From: Catenulispora rubra
GTDB lineage: Bacteria; Actinomycetota; Actinomycetes; Streptomycetales; Catenulisporaceae
Length of the DNA: 60,899 nt
Reading direction: 5' to 3'
Assembly: GCF_015356825.1 (NCBI RefSeq)
Contig: NZ_JAACYW010000035.1
Location: 1-60,899, forward strand
Position numbers and translations under genes: made by a program. Of the stretch, positions 34,254 through 42,155 are shown piece after piece. The number at the start of each line of letters is the position of its first letter. Within the stretch, counting starts at the first letter, position 1. The notes under the pieces are model-generated. The model had not been told where the DNA came from. It searched no databases and saw only the letters and a program-made list of their open reading frames with translations.

Positions 34254-35467
34254 CGGGGCACCTTCGCGACGACGGTCCAGCGGCCGTCGTCGATGCCCGC
34301 GGTCAGGGTCCCGCCGAGGAGCAGGAGGCGTTCGCGCATTCCTGTGAGGCCGTAGCCGCCGTTCACGGTCGCGAATCCGGCTGTTGCGAATCCGGCTGGA
34401 GACGCGTCGGCGCCGTCGGGCGCGAGCGCGTTGGCGACAGTCAGCGTCACAGCGTCTTCCTCGTACCGCACGACGATCTGGATCTCCTGGTGGGGCGCGT
34501 GCTTGGCGGCGTTCGTCAGCGACTCCTGCGCGGCGCGTGCGACGGCGAGCGCCTGCTCCGACTGTAGCGGGGCATCGTCGCCGTCGATCCGGAGGCGCAC
34601 CGCGCTGCCGTGGAGGCGGCGGTGTTCCTGCGCCATGGTCGCGAGTTGCCGGTCCAGCGAGGCGGTGTCCGTGCGCAGGGCGTTGACGGCGCGGCGGGTC
34701 TCGGTGAGGCCGTCGCCCGCCATCCGCTGGGCTACGGACAGGACCTCGTCGGCCCGTTCCACGCTGCCGTCGCCGTCGCCATCGCCGCAGTCGTGATCCT
34801 CCAGCAACGCCCGCGCCGCCTGAATCTGGATCCCCAGCGCCCCGAGCGAGTGCGCCAGCACATCATGGATCTCGCGCGCGATCCGAGCACGCTCGTCCAG
34901 AACCGCGACGCGCCGCTGCTCCGCGCGGAGCTGTTCGACCTGCTGGAGCAGCAGCGCCGACTGCTCGGCCTGGACCCGGTACGAGCGACGCTGATGTCCG
35001 GCGAGCACCGAGACCAGCACGATCAGCAGGTAGCCCAGAACGCTGCCGGTGCCCGTGCCGATCGCCAGGCCGCCACCCGCGACCGCCACAGCCGCAGCGC
35101 TGGCGATGTACCAGCTCGTCGCGAGCTCCGTCTGGGTCCCGGCGGCGACGACCGCGACCAGCACGACACCGATCATGGAGCTGCCGTGCTGCGTCGAGAC
35201 GGTCCCGGCGGCGACCGCGATCACAGTCAACAGCAGCGCCAGCACAGTCCCGCCGCGCGCCTGCAACTCGCCGCGGGCTTCGAGCAGCGCCCACAACGCC
35301 AGGGCGATACAGGACACTGCGAGCGCCGTCGCGGTCGCGGTGTCGGCCGCCGCACTCCGGTCGCGGCCGAAGGCGAGGGTCTCGACGCCGATCACGACGA
35401 CGGCGACGGCCCTCAGCAGCCATTGGGTGGTGCGCAGCACATCGGGAGAGTACCTGTGCCGGGTCAC
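34250..35467 (-). CDS. NarL-type sensor histidine kinase
   Basis: A 405-residue kinase starting at GTG 35467 (MTRHRYSPDVLRTTQWLLRA). About five or six membrane helices cover 15-170 (AVAVVVIGVETLAF, ALAVSCIALALWALL, VLALLLTVIAVAAG, IGVVLVAVVAAG, VLGYLLIVLVSVLAG). A coiled segment leads to the HisKA_3 box ERARIAREIHDVLAHSLG and an ATPase domain ending GGYGLTGMRERLLLL. A short Asp/Gly-rich insertion (DHDCGDGDGDGS) lies after the phosphoacceptor helix. It overlaps the membrane protein gene upstream (GTGA) and the response regulator downstream, forming a three-gene operon. Confidence 0.9.
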   Translation of the reverse strand: MTRHRYSPDVLRTTQWLLRAVAVVVIGVETLAFGRDRSAAADTATATALAVSCIALALWALLEARGELQARGGTVLALLLTVIAVAAGTVSTQHGSSMIGVVLVAVVAAGTQTELATSWYIASAAAVAVAGGGLAIGTGTGSVLGYLLIVLVSVLAGHQRRSYRVQAEQSALLLQQVEQLRAEQRRVAVLDERARIAREIHDVLAHSLGALGIQIQAARALLEDHDCGDGDGDGSVERADEVLSVAQRMAGDGLTETRRAVNALRTDTASLDRQLATMAQEHRRLHGSAVRLRIDGDDAPLQSEQALAVARAAQESLTNAAKHAPHQEIQIVVRYEEDAVTLTVANALAPDGADASPAGFATAGFATVNGGYGLTGMRERLLLLGGTLTAGIDDGRWTVVAKVPR

Positions 35468-35982
35468 GACGGCCTGTTCAGACGCGAAGTCAGGCGGGAG
35501 CCCGCGCCGCCTTCGGGCGCGAACGGGATCCCCATCGACTGCGCCCGCAGGACGATCACACCCGCCATCGCGAGCCGGTTGGCGCCGAGCGTCAGGAGGA
35601 TCGGGGCGGAGGACGCGGCGACCTTGGCGTCCAGCCCAGCAGCAACGGCGGTGAAGAACAGGCGCGAGACGACGAGGCCGAGCCACAGCCACAGACCGGC
35701 CTTCGGCATGCGCCCCCATAGCACGTCGTCGCGCGACTCCAGGCGCATCACGATGCCCTGGGCCAGCCCGATCGCCGCGGCGACGGCGGCTCCGGTCGAG
35801 ATGCAGGCGTAGTCGGTCGGGGTCGAGTGCCGGGCGCCGTGGTGCAGGCCCGAGATCCCGATGACGAGCAGGATCGCGGGCAGGACGACGACGCGTTTGG
35901 CGCGCAGCGTCTCGCCGACGAACTGGCGGGCGATGACGTAGGCGACGATCGCGATCGCGGCCAGAACTTCCAGGATGCCCAT
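35464..35982 (-). CDS. Small membrane protein in two-component operon (DUF1453-like)
   Basis: A 172-residue protein starting MGILEVLAAIAIVAYVIARQ after GGGGAGAAG. It has four or five hydrophobic helices and the segment 'ARQFVGETLRAKRVVVLPAILLVIG', which resembles the DUF1453/CcdC-like family, though I am not certain. The stop overlaps the histidine kinase start (GTGA). The fixed coupling suggests it works with the kinase as an accessory sensor or is its regulated target. A shortened paralogue lies divergently at 36020-36484. Confidence 0.75.
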   Translation of the reverse strand: MGILEVLAAIAIVAYVIARQFVGETLRAKRVVVLPAILLVIGISGLHHGARHSTPTDYACISTGAAVAAAIGLAQGIVMRLESRDDVLWGRMPKAGLWLWLGLVVSRLFFTAVAAGLDAKVAASSAPILLTLGANRLAMAGVIVLRAQSMGIPFAPEGGAGSRLTSRLNRPS

Positions 35983-36019
35983 CTTCTTCTCCCCGGTTGT
36001 GGGTCTTGCTTGGGCCTCG

Positions 36020-36484
36020 GTGACGGCGCTGCCAACGCTAGGGAGGCGGGGATCGCGGGACGTCACACCAGGAGGTGACCCCCGGGTTGAACGGCGCAGC
36101 TCAGGCGTAGTACCGGGAGTCAACCCGCGCTGTGACGACCGCGAGGGGGCCGGCTCCGGCCTCGTCCTCGAACTCGCGGCGACCGCCGCCGGTCTGGTCC
36201 TCGGCCTGCTCGCATCGAGCCAGACCGCGGTGTACCGCAGCCCCCGCACCGGCAAGGCCGCCTCGCGCGCGGGACTCGGCTACGCGGCGGTCTGGGTCGT
36301 CGTGATCGGCGCCCGCGCGGCCTTCTCCTACGGATCGGTCCACTGGTTCCCGCACCAGCTCGGCCGCTGGATGTCGACGAACCAGATCACCGCCGACGCC
36401 CTCACCGACGCCCTGATCTTCATGGCCCTGGCGATGATGCTCACGCGGACCGCTTCGCTCGCCGGCCGGGCGGCGCGGGTGTGA
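36020..36484 (+). pseudogene. N-terminally truncated membrane protein related to 35464-35982
   Basis: The plausible part begins near 36137: ELAATAAGLVLGLLASSQTA, then YRSPRTGKAASRAGLGYAAV, AFSYGSVHWFP and ALTDALIFMALAMMLTRTAS, three hydrophobic helices in the same order as the second half of the neighbouring DUF1453-like protein. The expected first two helices are missing. Upstream the frame runs only through a basic, non-hydrophobic stretch (RRGSRDVTPGGDPRVERRSS) in the divergent promoter region. The GTG at 36020 is the nearest start and lacks a clear ribosome binding site. It is either a truncated gene or a short protein with an unusual front. Confidence 0.5.
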
Positions 36485-36679
36485 GGCTTCAGTCCTGCGG
36501 TTCCGCCGCAGCCTTGTGCGGCATCAGCGCGACCGCCGGGACGCTGAGCGTTCGTGACGGTCGCGTCGATCACGCCGATCACGTCGACGGCGTCGGCGTC
36601 GGCGAGCAGCACCAGCGCCAGGATCGCCCACATCAGGAGGCCGGCGAGAGTTTTTGGGCGTGACCGTCTCAAGCACTCG

Positions 36680-36697
36680 ATACGTAATGTTGCGTAT
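36680..36697. promoter_or_regulatory. Near-perfect palindrome upstream of the secreted peptide gene
   Basis: ATACGTAA-TG-TTGCGTAT, 7 of 8 paired positions. It lies about 75 bases upstream of the ATG at 36771 and is markedly more A/T-rich than its surroundings. Candidate repressor site. The rest of 36485-36770 shows no convincing gene. Confidence 0.5.
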
Positions 36698-36770
36698 TGC
36701 CCCACGGACATTCGAACCCTGACATACCCCTAGACCGTGCCCCATGCAGCCACCATGAAGGGAGAACCTG

Positions 36771-36911
36771 ATGAAGAAGGCCTACCGGAAGTTCGCGGCG
36801 GTCGCGATCCTCGCGTCGGCGCTCGCGGTCGCGGTCGTCACCGCGGCCCCGGCGTCGGCCGGCGTGATGCAGCCGGCCTGCCACGTGGGGACCATCTGCT
36901 ACCCGTGGTAG
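36771..36911 (+). CDS. Secreted 46-residue peptide precursor with two cysteines
   Basis: ATG 36771 follows AGGGAG with seven-base spacing. Residues 1-30 are a textbook Sec signal peptide (MKKAYRKF, hydrophobic core AAVAILASALAVAVVTAA, cut site ASA). The predicted mature peptide is GVMQPACHVGTICYPW, 16 residues, with two Cys six residues apart that could form one disulfide ring, and an aromatic end. A 14-base-pair hairpin follows the stop. A separate palindrome, start signal and terminator indicate a real single-gene unit. I recognise no family. It could be a secreted signal, a toxin or antimicrobial, or a metal-binding peptide; the metal-sensor gene lies just downstream. Confidence 0.65.
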   Translation: MKKAYRKFAAVAILASALAVAVVTAAPASAGVMQPACHVGTICYPW

Positions 36912-36939
36912 ACGACTAGACCACTAGACCGCGCTAGGC

Positions 36940-36972
36940 CGTCGGCGTCTCCCGCTTCGGGGGACGCCGACG
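36940..36972. terminator. Bidirectional hairpin terminator
   Basis: A 14-base-pair stem (CGTCGGCGTCTCCC with one G-T pair) and GCTTC loop between the peptide gene and the converging ArsR gene. Confidence 0.75.
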
Positions 36973-36985
36973 TGCTGTTGCGCCG

Positions 36986-37339
36986 TCACGCCGGGTCGGT
37001 GAAACCCATCCGCAGGTGGTCGGCGTGGTAGATGGCCTGGTCGAGCAGTTCGGCCACGTGGTTGTCGTAGAGCGCGTAGATCATCGACTTGCCGCGGCGT
37101 TCGGCGGTGACCAGCCCGAGGTTCCGCAGCAGACGCAGCTGGTGGGAGCAGGCCGACTGCTCCATGCCGACCTCGGCGGCCAGCGCGGTCGCGGCCAGCG
37201 GCCCCTCGCGCAGCCGGGCCAGGATCAGCAGGCGCGACGGCGTGGCGAGGGCCTGGAGCGTGGTCGCCACCCGGGCCGCGCTGGCGGCGTCCAGGCGGAC
37301 GCGCGGTACGGCTTCGGCGGGAGGAGCTCCATGACCCAT
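36986..37339 (-). CDS. ArsR/SmtB-family metal sensor with alpha5-type site
   Basis: A 117-residue winged-helix repressor starting MGHGAPPAEAVPRVRLD. The DNA-reading helix is EQSACSHQLRLLRNLGLV. The C-terminal helix DNHVAELLDQAIYHADH carries the D-x-H ... H-x-x-H ligand set of the alpha5 site in SmtB/CzrA-type zinc or cobalt/nickel sensors. A Cys in the recognition helix (SACSH) is the only Cys there, so a thiolate alpha3 site is not complete. It is divergent from a P1B-4 metal ATPase, with an ArsR-type operator between them, so it should repress the pump until metal binds. Confidence 0.92.
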   Translation of the reverse strand: MGHGAPPAEAVPRVRLDAASAARVATTLQALATPSRLLILARLREGPLAATALAAEVGMEQSACSHQLRLLRNLGLVTAERRGKSMIYALYDNHVAELLDQAIYHADHLRMGFTDPA

Positions 37340-37364
37340 GCTCGCAGTGTACCCGCGCGAACAC

Positions 37365-37380
37365 ATGAACCAGTATTCAT
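37365..37380. promoter_or_regulatory. ArsR/SmtB-type operator
   Basis: ATGAA-N6-TTCAT between the divergent ArsR and ATPase genes matches the core of the 12-2-12 operators bound by SmtB/CzrA proteins (TGAA-N6-TTCA). Confidence 0.75.
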
Positions 37381-37442
37381 TTGTTCCTGTAGGGTGGGGC
37401 CGTCGAACCGTCCGCCATGCCGTGATCTAGGACCTGTCGCTG

Positions 37443-39368
37443 ATGTCTCCCTTCACTCTCCCCGAGGTCCGGTGGGCCTCCGCGGCGCTGCTGCTGTTCC
37501 TGGTCGCGCTGCCGTTGCAGCTGACGGGGACGCCCGCGTGGGCCTGGGGCCCGCTCTACGCCGTCGTCTACGGCGCGGGCGGCTGGGAGCCGGGCTGGGC
37601 CGGGTTGCGAGCGCTGCGGGAGAAGACCCTGGACGTCGACCTGCTGATGGTGGTCGCGGCGTTGGGCGCGGCGGCCGTCGGCCAGATCCTGGACGGTGCC
37701 CTGCTGATTGTCATCTTCGCCACCTCCGGCGCGCTGGAGGCGGTCGCCACCCACCGCACCGAGCAGGCCGTCCGCGGGCTGCTGGACCTGGCGCCCGAGC
37801 GTGCCACCCGGATCGCCGCCGACGGCTCCGAAGAACTCGTGGACGCCGTCGCCCTTCAGGTCGGCGACACCATCCTGGTCCGGCCCGGCGAGCGGATCGC
37901 CGCCGACGGCCAGGTGATCGGCGGCGCCTCCGACGTGGATCAGGCCACGATCACCGGCGAACCGCTGCCGGTGGCGAAGAACGCCGGCGACGAGGTGTTC
38001 GCCGGCACGCTCAACGGCATCGGCGCGCTGACCGTGCGCGTCGATCGAGCAGCCGCCGACACCGTCGTGTCCCGGATCGTGGCGATGGTCGAGGAAGCCT
38101 CGGCCACCAAGGCCAAGACGCAGCTGTTCATCGAGAAGGTGGAACAGCGCTACTCGATCGGCATGGTCGCCGCGACGCTCCTGCTGTTCGCCGTCCCGCT
38201 GCTGGCCGGCGCCGCGTTCCAGGCAAGCCTGCTGCGCGCGATGACCTTCATGATCGTCGCCTCGCCGTGCGCGGTGGTGCTGGCCACGATGCCGCCGCTG
38301 CTGGCCTCGATGGCCAACGCCGGGCGCCACGGCGTGCTGGTGAAGTCCGCGGTGGTGATGGAACACCTCGGGACCACGACCCGCATCGCCTTCGACAAGA
38401 CTGGGACGCTGACCGAGGGACGCCCGCGCCTCGCCGAGATCACGGCCCTGCCAGGCAGCGGATACGACGAGAAGCAGATCCTGGCGCTCGCCGCCTCCGC
38501 CGAGAACCTGTCGGAGCATCCGCTTGCGCGCGCCGTCGTGACCGCGGCCAAGGACGCAGGCCTTGAGCTGTCGCACGCCGAGGACTTCGCGGCCGCGCCG
38601 GGACGTGGTGTCAGTGCCCTGATCGAGGGCCGTCGCGTTGAGGTCGGGAGTCCTGCGTACCTTCTCGCGGCGACCACGAGTGCCGCGACCACGAACACCG
38701 CGACCACGAACACCGTCACCGCGATGCAGGAGTCCGGTCAGACCGCCACAGTCGTCCGCATCGACGGCACGCCGGTCGGACTGCTGGGCATCGCCGACCG
38801 CGTCCGCCCGGCCGCCGCCCGCACGGTCGCCAGGATCACAGCGCTGACCGGCACCGCGCCGATCGTCCTCACCGGCGACAACGCCCCCGCCGCGCGCCGC
38901 CTGGCCGCCGAGGTCGGCATCACCGACGTCCGCGCCGGCCTGCTCCCCGAGGACAAGGTGAGCGCGGTCCGCGAGTGGGAGGCCGCAGGCGAGCGGGTGC
39001 TGCTGGTCGGCGACGGCGTCAACGACGCCCCGGCGCTGGCCGCCGCGCACACCGGCGTCGCCATGGGCCGGGCCGGCTCGGACCTCGCGTTGGACACGGC
39101 CGACGCCGTGGTGATGCGCGACGACCTGGCGACCGTCCCCGCGGCGATCGCCCTGTCCCGGGGCGCGCGCCGCGTCGTGGTCGCGAACCTGGCGATCGCG
39201 GGCGCCATCATCGCCGGCCTGGTGACCTGGGACCTGGCCGGCACGCTCCCGCTGCCGTTGGGCGTGCTCGGGCACGAGGGCTCGACGGTCGTCGTGGGAC
39301 TCAATGGCCTGCGACTGCTGCGCAAGAGTGTGTGGGAGAAGGCGCTGAGCGCCGGGACTGCGGCCTGA
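37443..39368 (+). CDS. P1B-4-type heavy-metal P-type ATPase
   Basis: A 641-residue cation pump. It has no N-terminal metal-binding domain. TGEP (actuator, ITGEPLPVAKN), DKTGTLT (phosphorylation) and GDGVNDAPAL (hinge) are intact. The membrane metal motif is SPC (VASPCAVVLATMPP) instead of CPC, and the last helix has HEGST, the pair that defines the P1B-4 group (CoaT, CtpD), which exports Co, Fe or related divalent ions. An Ala/Thr/Asn insertion (TTNTATTNTVT, encoded near 38680-38720 by a 15-base repeat) sits in the nucleotide-binding domain. ATG 37443 has only a weak ribosome site. Confidence 0.92.
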   Translation: MSPFTLPEVRWASAALLLFLVALPLQLTGTPAWAWGPLYAVVYGAGGWEPGWAGLRALREKTLDVDLLMVVAALGAAAVGQILDGALLIVIFATSGALEAVATHRTEQAVRGLLDLAPERATRIAADGSEELVDAVALQVGDTILVRPGERIAADGQVIGGASDVDQATITGEPLPVAKNAGDEVFAGTLNGIGALTVRVDRAAADTVVSRIVAMVEEASATKAKTQLFIEKVEQRYSIGMVAATLLLFAVPLLAGAAFQASLLRAMTFMIVASPCAVVLATMPPLLASMANAGRHGVLVKSAVVMEHLGTTTRIAFDKTGTLTEGRPRLAEITALPGSGYDEKQILALAASAENLSEHPLARAVVTAAKDAGLELSHAEDFAAAPGRGVSALIEGRRVEVGSPAYLLAATTSAATTNTATTNTVTAMQESGQTATVVRIDGTPVGLLGIADRVRPAAARTVARITALTGTAPIVLTGDNAPAARRLAAEVGITDVRAGLLPEDKVSAVREWEAAGERVLLVGDGVNDAPALAAAHTGVAMGRAGSDLALDTADAVVMRDDLATVPAAIALSRGARRVVVANLAIAGAIIAGLVTWDLAGTLPLPLGVLGHEGSTVVVGLNGLRLLRKSVWEKALSAGTAA

Positions 39369-39637
39369 CCGGTGTGATCTGTGGTCCTGCGGCCGGATTG
39401 CTGCAGATGGGTGACTCCCGAAAACACCGACCAATCCGAATCCGCTCCGGCTCCGAACACGCAGCATCAGGACTCGGACGCCGACCCGACATCAGCCGAG
39501 CCCTGACGAGAACACCGTCGAGTTCCCGGCGACAGCCCGGCGGCCGTAGCCGATTCGACCGCGTCCTATCGCGATATCGAATCACTCTTTGACAAGGTAC
39601 AGATATCTCGCAGGTTCTCCACAGGAAGTAGGCAGGC

Positions 39638-39937
39638 ATGGAATCAGGCATGCAGCAAACCGGCCTCGTGTCCCGTCGAGGCGTGGTGAAGGGCGCGGCC
39701 GGTGCCGCCGCCGTCGGTGCGGTGACGCTCGCCTCCCCGCGCACCGCGCAGGCCGAGGCGGCGCCCGCGCCGACCCACCCCGGCGCGCGCGGGCCGGTCC
39801 ATCCCGTGATCGAGGAGACCATGACGGTCCACGTGCGCGACGCGCGCGCCGGGCTGCTCGACATCTACGTCGGCGAGCGCCACATCCAGGTCCGCGACAA
39901 GGAACTGGCCGCGCGTCTCATCGCCGCCGCGCGCTAG
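39638..39937 (+). CDS. Tat-exported small protein
   Basis: A 99-residue protein with a twin-arginine signal (SRRGVVKGAAGAAAVGAVTL, RR at 13-14) and a likely cut after AQA. The mature part is about 60 residues with the compact pattern HPVIEETMTVHVRDARAGLL, DIYVGERHIQVRDKELAARL. I do not recognise the family. It precedes the DUF4331 gene by 54 bases in the same direction. Export by Tat suggests a folded or cofactor-bound protein. A TTGACA element at 39589-39594 may belong to its promoter, but no good -10 stands 17 bases on. 39369-39580 shows no gene. Confidence 0.72.
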   Translation: MESGMQQTGLVSRRGVVKGAAGAAAVGAVTLASPRTAQAEAAPAPTHPGARGPVHPVIEETMTVHVRDARAGLLDIYVGERHIQVRDKELAARLIAAAR

Positions 39938-39991
39938 CCGATCGACCCGTCCCTCCCCACATCCACTTCGTCCAGTAAGCGAGGCTCCCTG

Positions 39992-41383
39992 ATGTCCTCC
40001 CACCGCGAAGCCCCCGAGATCTCCAAGGACCCGGTCGCCGACAGCACCGACCTGTACGCCTTCGTCAGCCCGAACGCGCCGGACACCGTCACCCTGATCG
40101 CCAACTACCTGCCGCTGCAGGGTCCGGCCGCCGGCCCGAACTTCTACGAGTTCGGCGACGACGTGCTGTACGAGATCCACATCGACCACTCCGGCGACGG
40201 CCGTCCCGACGTGACCTACCAGTTCCGGTTCAGGACCACCGTCCACAACCCGGACACGTTCCTGTACAACACCGGCCCGATCACCTCGCTGGACAGCACC
40301 TCCTGGAACCGCCGCCAGACCTACTCGGTCACCCGCGTCGACGCCTGGGGCCGCTGCACCACGCTGGGTCAGGGCCTGGCCTGCCCGCCGTGCAACATCG
40401 GGCCGCTGTCCACGCCCGACTACCCGGGCCTGGCCCAGGCCGCGGTGCACGACCTGGGCGGCGGACGCACCGTGTTCGCCGGTCAGCGCGCCGAGGGCTT
40501 CTACGTCGACCTCGGGTCGATCTTCGACCTGGGCGATCTGCGGCCGTTCCAGAACCTGCACACCACCTTCAACATCCCCGGCCTGACGCTGAACGCGCAG
40601 CAGGGCGTCAACACCACCGCGCAGCTCAACGTGCACAGCATCGCGATCCAGGTGCCGATCACCGACCTGACCCGCGACGGCTGGCACGGCACCAACGTCG
40701 CCGACCCGCGCGCGGTGGTCGGCGTCTGGACCACCGCGTCCCGGCGCAAGGTCACGGTCCGCGAGGTCGAGGCCGGCCGGGACGCGGAGAACGGCCCGTT
40801 CGTCCAGGTCTCCCGGCTGGGCAGCCCGCTGTTCAACGAGGTCCTGGTGCCGATGGCGCGCAAGGACGAGTGGAACGCCTTGCCGCCGGCCGACGACAAG
40901 CGCTTCGCGCAGTACGTGGCGCACCCCGAACTGGCCTCGCTGCTGCCGGCCCTGTACCCGGGCGTGTTCCCGAACCTGGCCGCGCTGGACGCCGCCGGCA
41001 CCGCCCGGGCCGACCTGCTGGCGATCCTGCTCACCGGCATCCCGTCGGGCATCATCCCCGGCTTCCAGAACAACACCGGCACCGTGCAGGCCGACATGCT
41101 GCGGCTGAACACGGCGATCAAGCCGGCGGTCCACCCCAACAACCTCGGCCTGCTGGGCGGCGACCTCGCCGGATTCCCCAACGGCCGGCGCGTCGCCGAC
41201 GACGTCGTCACCATCGAACTGCGCGCCATCGCCGGCGTCACCTACCCCCTGGTCGCCACCTACACCCCCGACGCGGCAGCGGGCGTCGTGACCGACTTCA
41301 CCCCGCCGGTCCCGGGTCTGCCGTCGTACCTGCCGACGTTCCCGTACCTCGGCGTCCCCTACAGCGGCTACAACGTCCAGTGA
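39992..41383 (+). CDS. DUF4331 domain protein
   Basis: A 463-residue protein starting MSSHREAPEISKDPVADSTD, the hallmark N-terminal block of DUF4331, with DLYAFVSPNAPDTVTLIANY following. GAGG lies seven bases upstream of the ATG. No signal peptide is visible. Four Cys occur in a cluster (GRCTTLGQGLACPPCN). The function of the family is unknown; members often lie in operons with small exported proteins, as here. It overlaps the next gene by four bases (GTGA). Confidence 0.9.
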   Translation: MSSHREAPEISKDPVADSTDLYAFVSPNAPDTVTLIANYLPLQGPAAGPNFYEFGDDVLYEIHIDHSGDGRPDVTYQFRFRTTVHNPDTFLYNTGPITSLDSTSWNRRQTYSVTRVDAWGRCTTLGQGLACPPCNIGPLSTPDYPGLAQAAVHDLGGGRTVFAGQRAEGFYVDLGSIFDLGDLRPFQNLHTTFNIPGLTLNAQQGVNTTAQLNVHSIAIQVPITDLTRDGWHGTNVADPRAVVGVWTTASRRKVTVREVEAGRDAENGPFVQVSRLGSPLFNEVLVPMARKDEWNALPPADDKRFAQYVAHPELASLLPALYPGVFPNLAALDAAGTARADLLAILLTGIPSGIIPGFQNNTGTVQADMLRLNTAIKPAVHPNNLGLLGGDLAGFPNGRRVADDVVTIELRAIAGVTYPLVATYTPDAAAGVVTDFTPPVPGLPSYLPTFPYLGVPYSGYNVQ

Positions 41384-41760
41384 GCGAGCACATCCACGGT
41401 CCCTCCCCGGCCGGCAGCGTCGTGCTGAACCTGGGGGAGAACATCGGCGCTCTGATCCTGGAGGCCGACGCGAGCCTGCTCGGCGCCGAGATCGAGATCA
41501 GCCGGGCCGACCTGGATAGTGGCGCCGGCAGTGGCGGCGACGAACACGTGCACGCTCGCCGCACGCACAGCATGGTCCGCGAACGCCACACCGTCCCGAA
41601 CCCCCGCTACGACGCGGTCTACCCGGACCTCGAAGCCGGCCGCTACACGATCTGGCGGGACGCCGACACCCCCGACGCGACCATCACCGTCGTCGGGGGA
41701 CAGATCACCACCCACACGTTCTCGCGCGCAGCGGCAATAGAGGGAGCGGAGCAGAGCTGA
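41380..41760 (+). CDS. Hypothetical protein coupled to the DUF4331 gene
   Basis: A 126-residue soluble protein starting at GTG 41380 (MSEHIHGPSPAGSVVLNLGE). It is beta-rich, with NIGALILEADASLLGAEIEI, a His-containing block (DEHVHARRTHSMVRER), then AVYPDLEAGRYTIWRDADTP. The last part looks like a carboxypeptidase-regulatory or prealbumin-like beta fold. Overlap with the DUF4331 gene implies joint function. I cannot name a family. A hairpin terminator directly follows the stop. Confidence 0.72.
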   Translation: MSEHIHGPSPAGSVVLNLGENIGALILEADASLLGAEIEISRADLDSGAGSGGDEHVHARRTHSMVRERHTVPNPRYDAVYPDLEAGRYTIWRDADTPDATITVVGGQITTHTFSRAAAIEGAEQS

Positions 41761-42126
41761 TCACTCTCCGCGCCGAGGGTCCACTCCTCGGCGCGGAGAC
41801 AGTCCGGCCTCGACGCTGAGGACATGGCTTGTCCGTTCCCAGGCGAGCGAGGTCTTGCGGGCTGCCTCCACGGCTTTCGCCAGATCGCGGCGCGATCTGG
41901 CGATTGTCTGCGGGTCGCCGCTGAGCTGAGCGGCGGTCAGGCTTTGCTGCGCGGTGTCGCAGCGTGCTGCTGCACATCGCAGCGCCGTCTCCATCTCCTC
42001 GCGGCGCTCGGCCAGCTGGGCGATCCAGGAGCCGTGGACGATGGCCTCGGCTTCCCGGACCAACCGGTCCGGCGCGCTGCGGGAGGCCGCCTTGCGCGTA
42101 CGTGTTGTTCTTCGCAGATGGCACAT
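41761..42126 (-). CDS. Coiled-coil hypothetical protein at the end of the copper operon
   Basis: A 121-residue, mostly helical protein starting MCHLRRTTRTRKAASRS after AAAGGAA. Residues 22-105 are heptad-like (LVREAEAIVHGSWIAQLAER, TARSRRDLAKAVEAARKTSL-type), predicting a coiled coil. The N terminus is basic. No signal peptide or membrane helix is seen. It lies 30 bases downstream of the CopC-CopD gene and ends exactly where the plus-strand gene ends; its last codons form the shared hairpin terminator. Function unknown. Confidence 0.65.
   Translation of the reverse strand: MCHLRRTTRTRKAASRSAPDRLVREAEAIVHGSWIAQLAERREEMETALRCAAARCDTAQQSLTAAQLSGDPQTIARSRRDLAKAVEAARKTSLAWERTSHVLSVEAGLSPRRGVDPRRGE
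41766..41798. terminator. Bidirectional hairpin terminator within coding sequence
   Basis: A perfect 13-base-pair stem (CTCCGCGCCGAGG) with a seven-base loop. It follows the plus-strand stop at 41760 at once and also encodes the last residues of the minus-strand coiled-coil protein. Confidence 0.75.
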
Positions 42127-42155
42127 CGTCGTGTTCCTTTCTTTGTCGTGGTCTC

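Noticed and set aside
36328..36711. Minus-strand frame with a hydrophobic stretch (LLMWAILALVLLADADAV) opposite the end of the truncated membrane gene.
   Set aside because: One hydrophobic run, then a non-conserved basic tail that overlaps another reading frame. It could be a relic, but start, end and codon pattern do not support a gene.
37377..39467. Minus-strand frame of about 700 codons opposite the P-type ATPase.
   Set aside because: It has no recognisable motif, and the plus strand carries all ATPase motifs in order.
39580..39617. TTGACA and GATATC elements considered as a complete promoter and operator for the Tat gene.
   Set aside because: No acceptable -10 box stands 16-18 bases after TTGACA, and the inverted GATATC elements do not pair cleanly. 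Mentioned only as possible in the gene entry.
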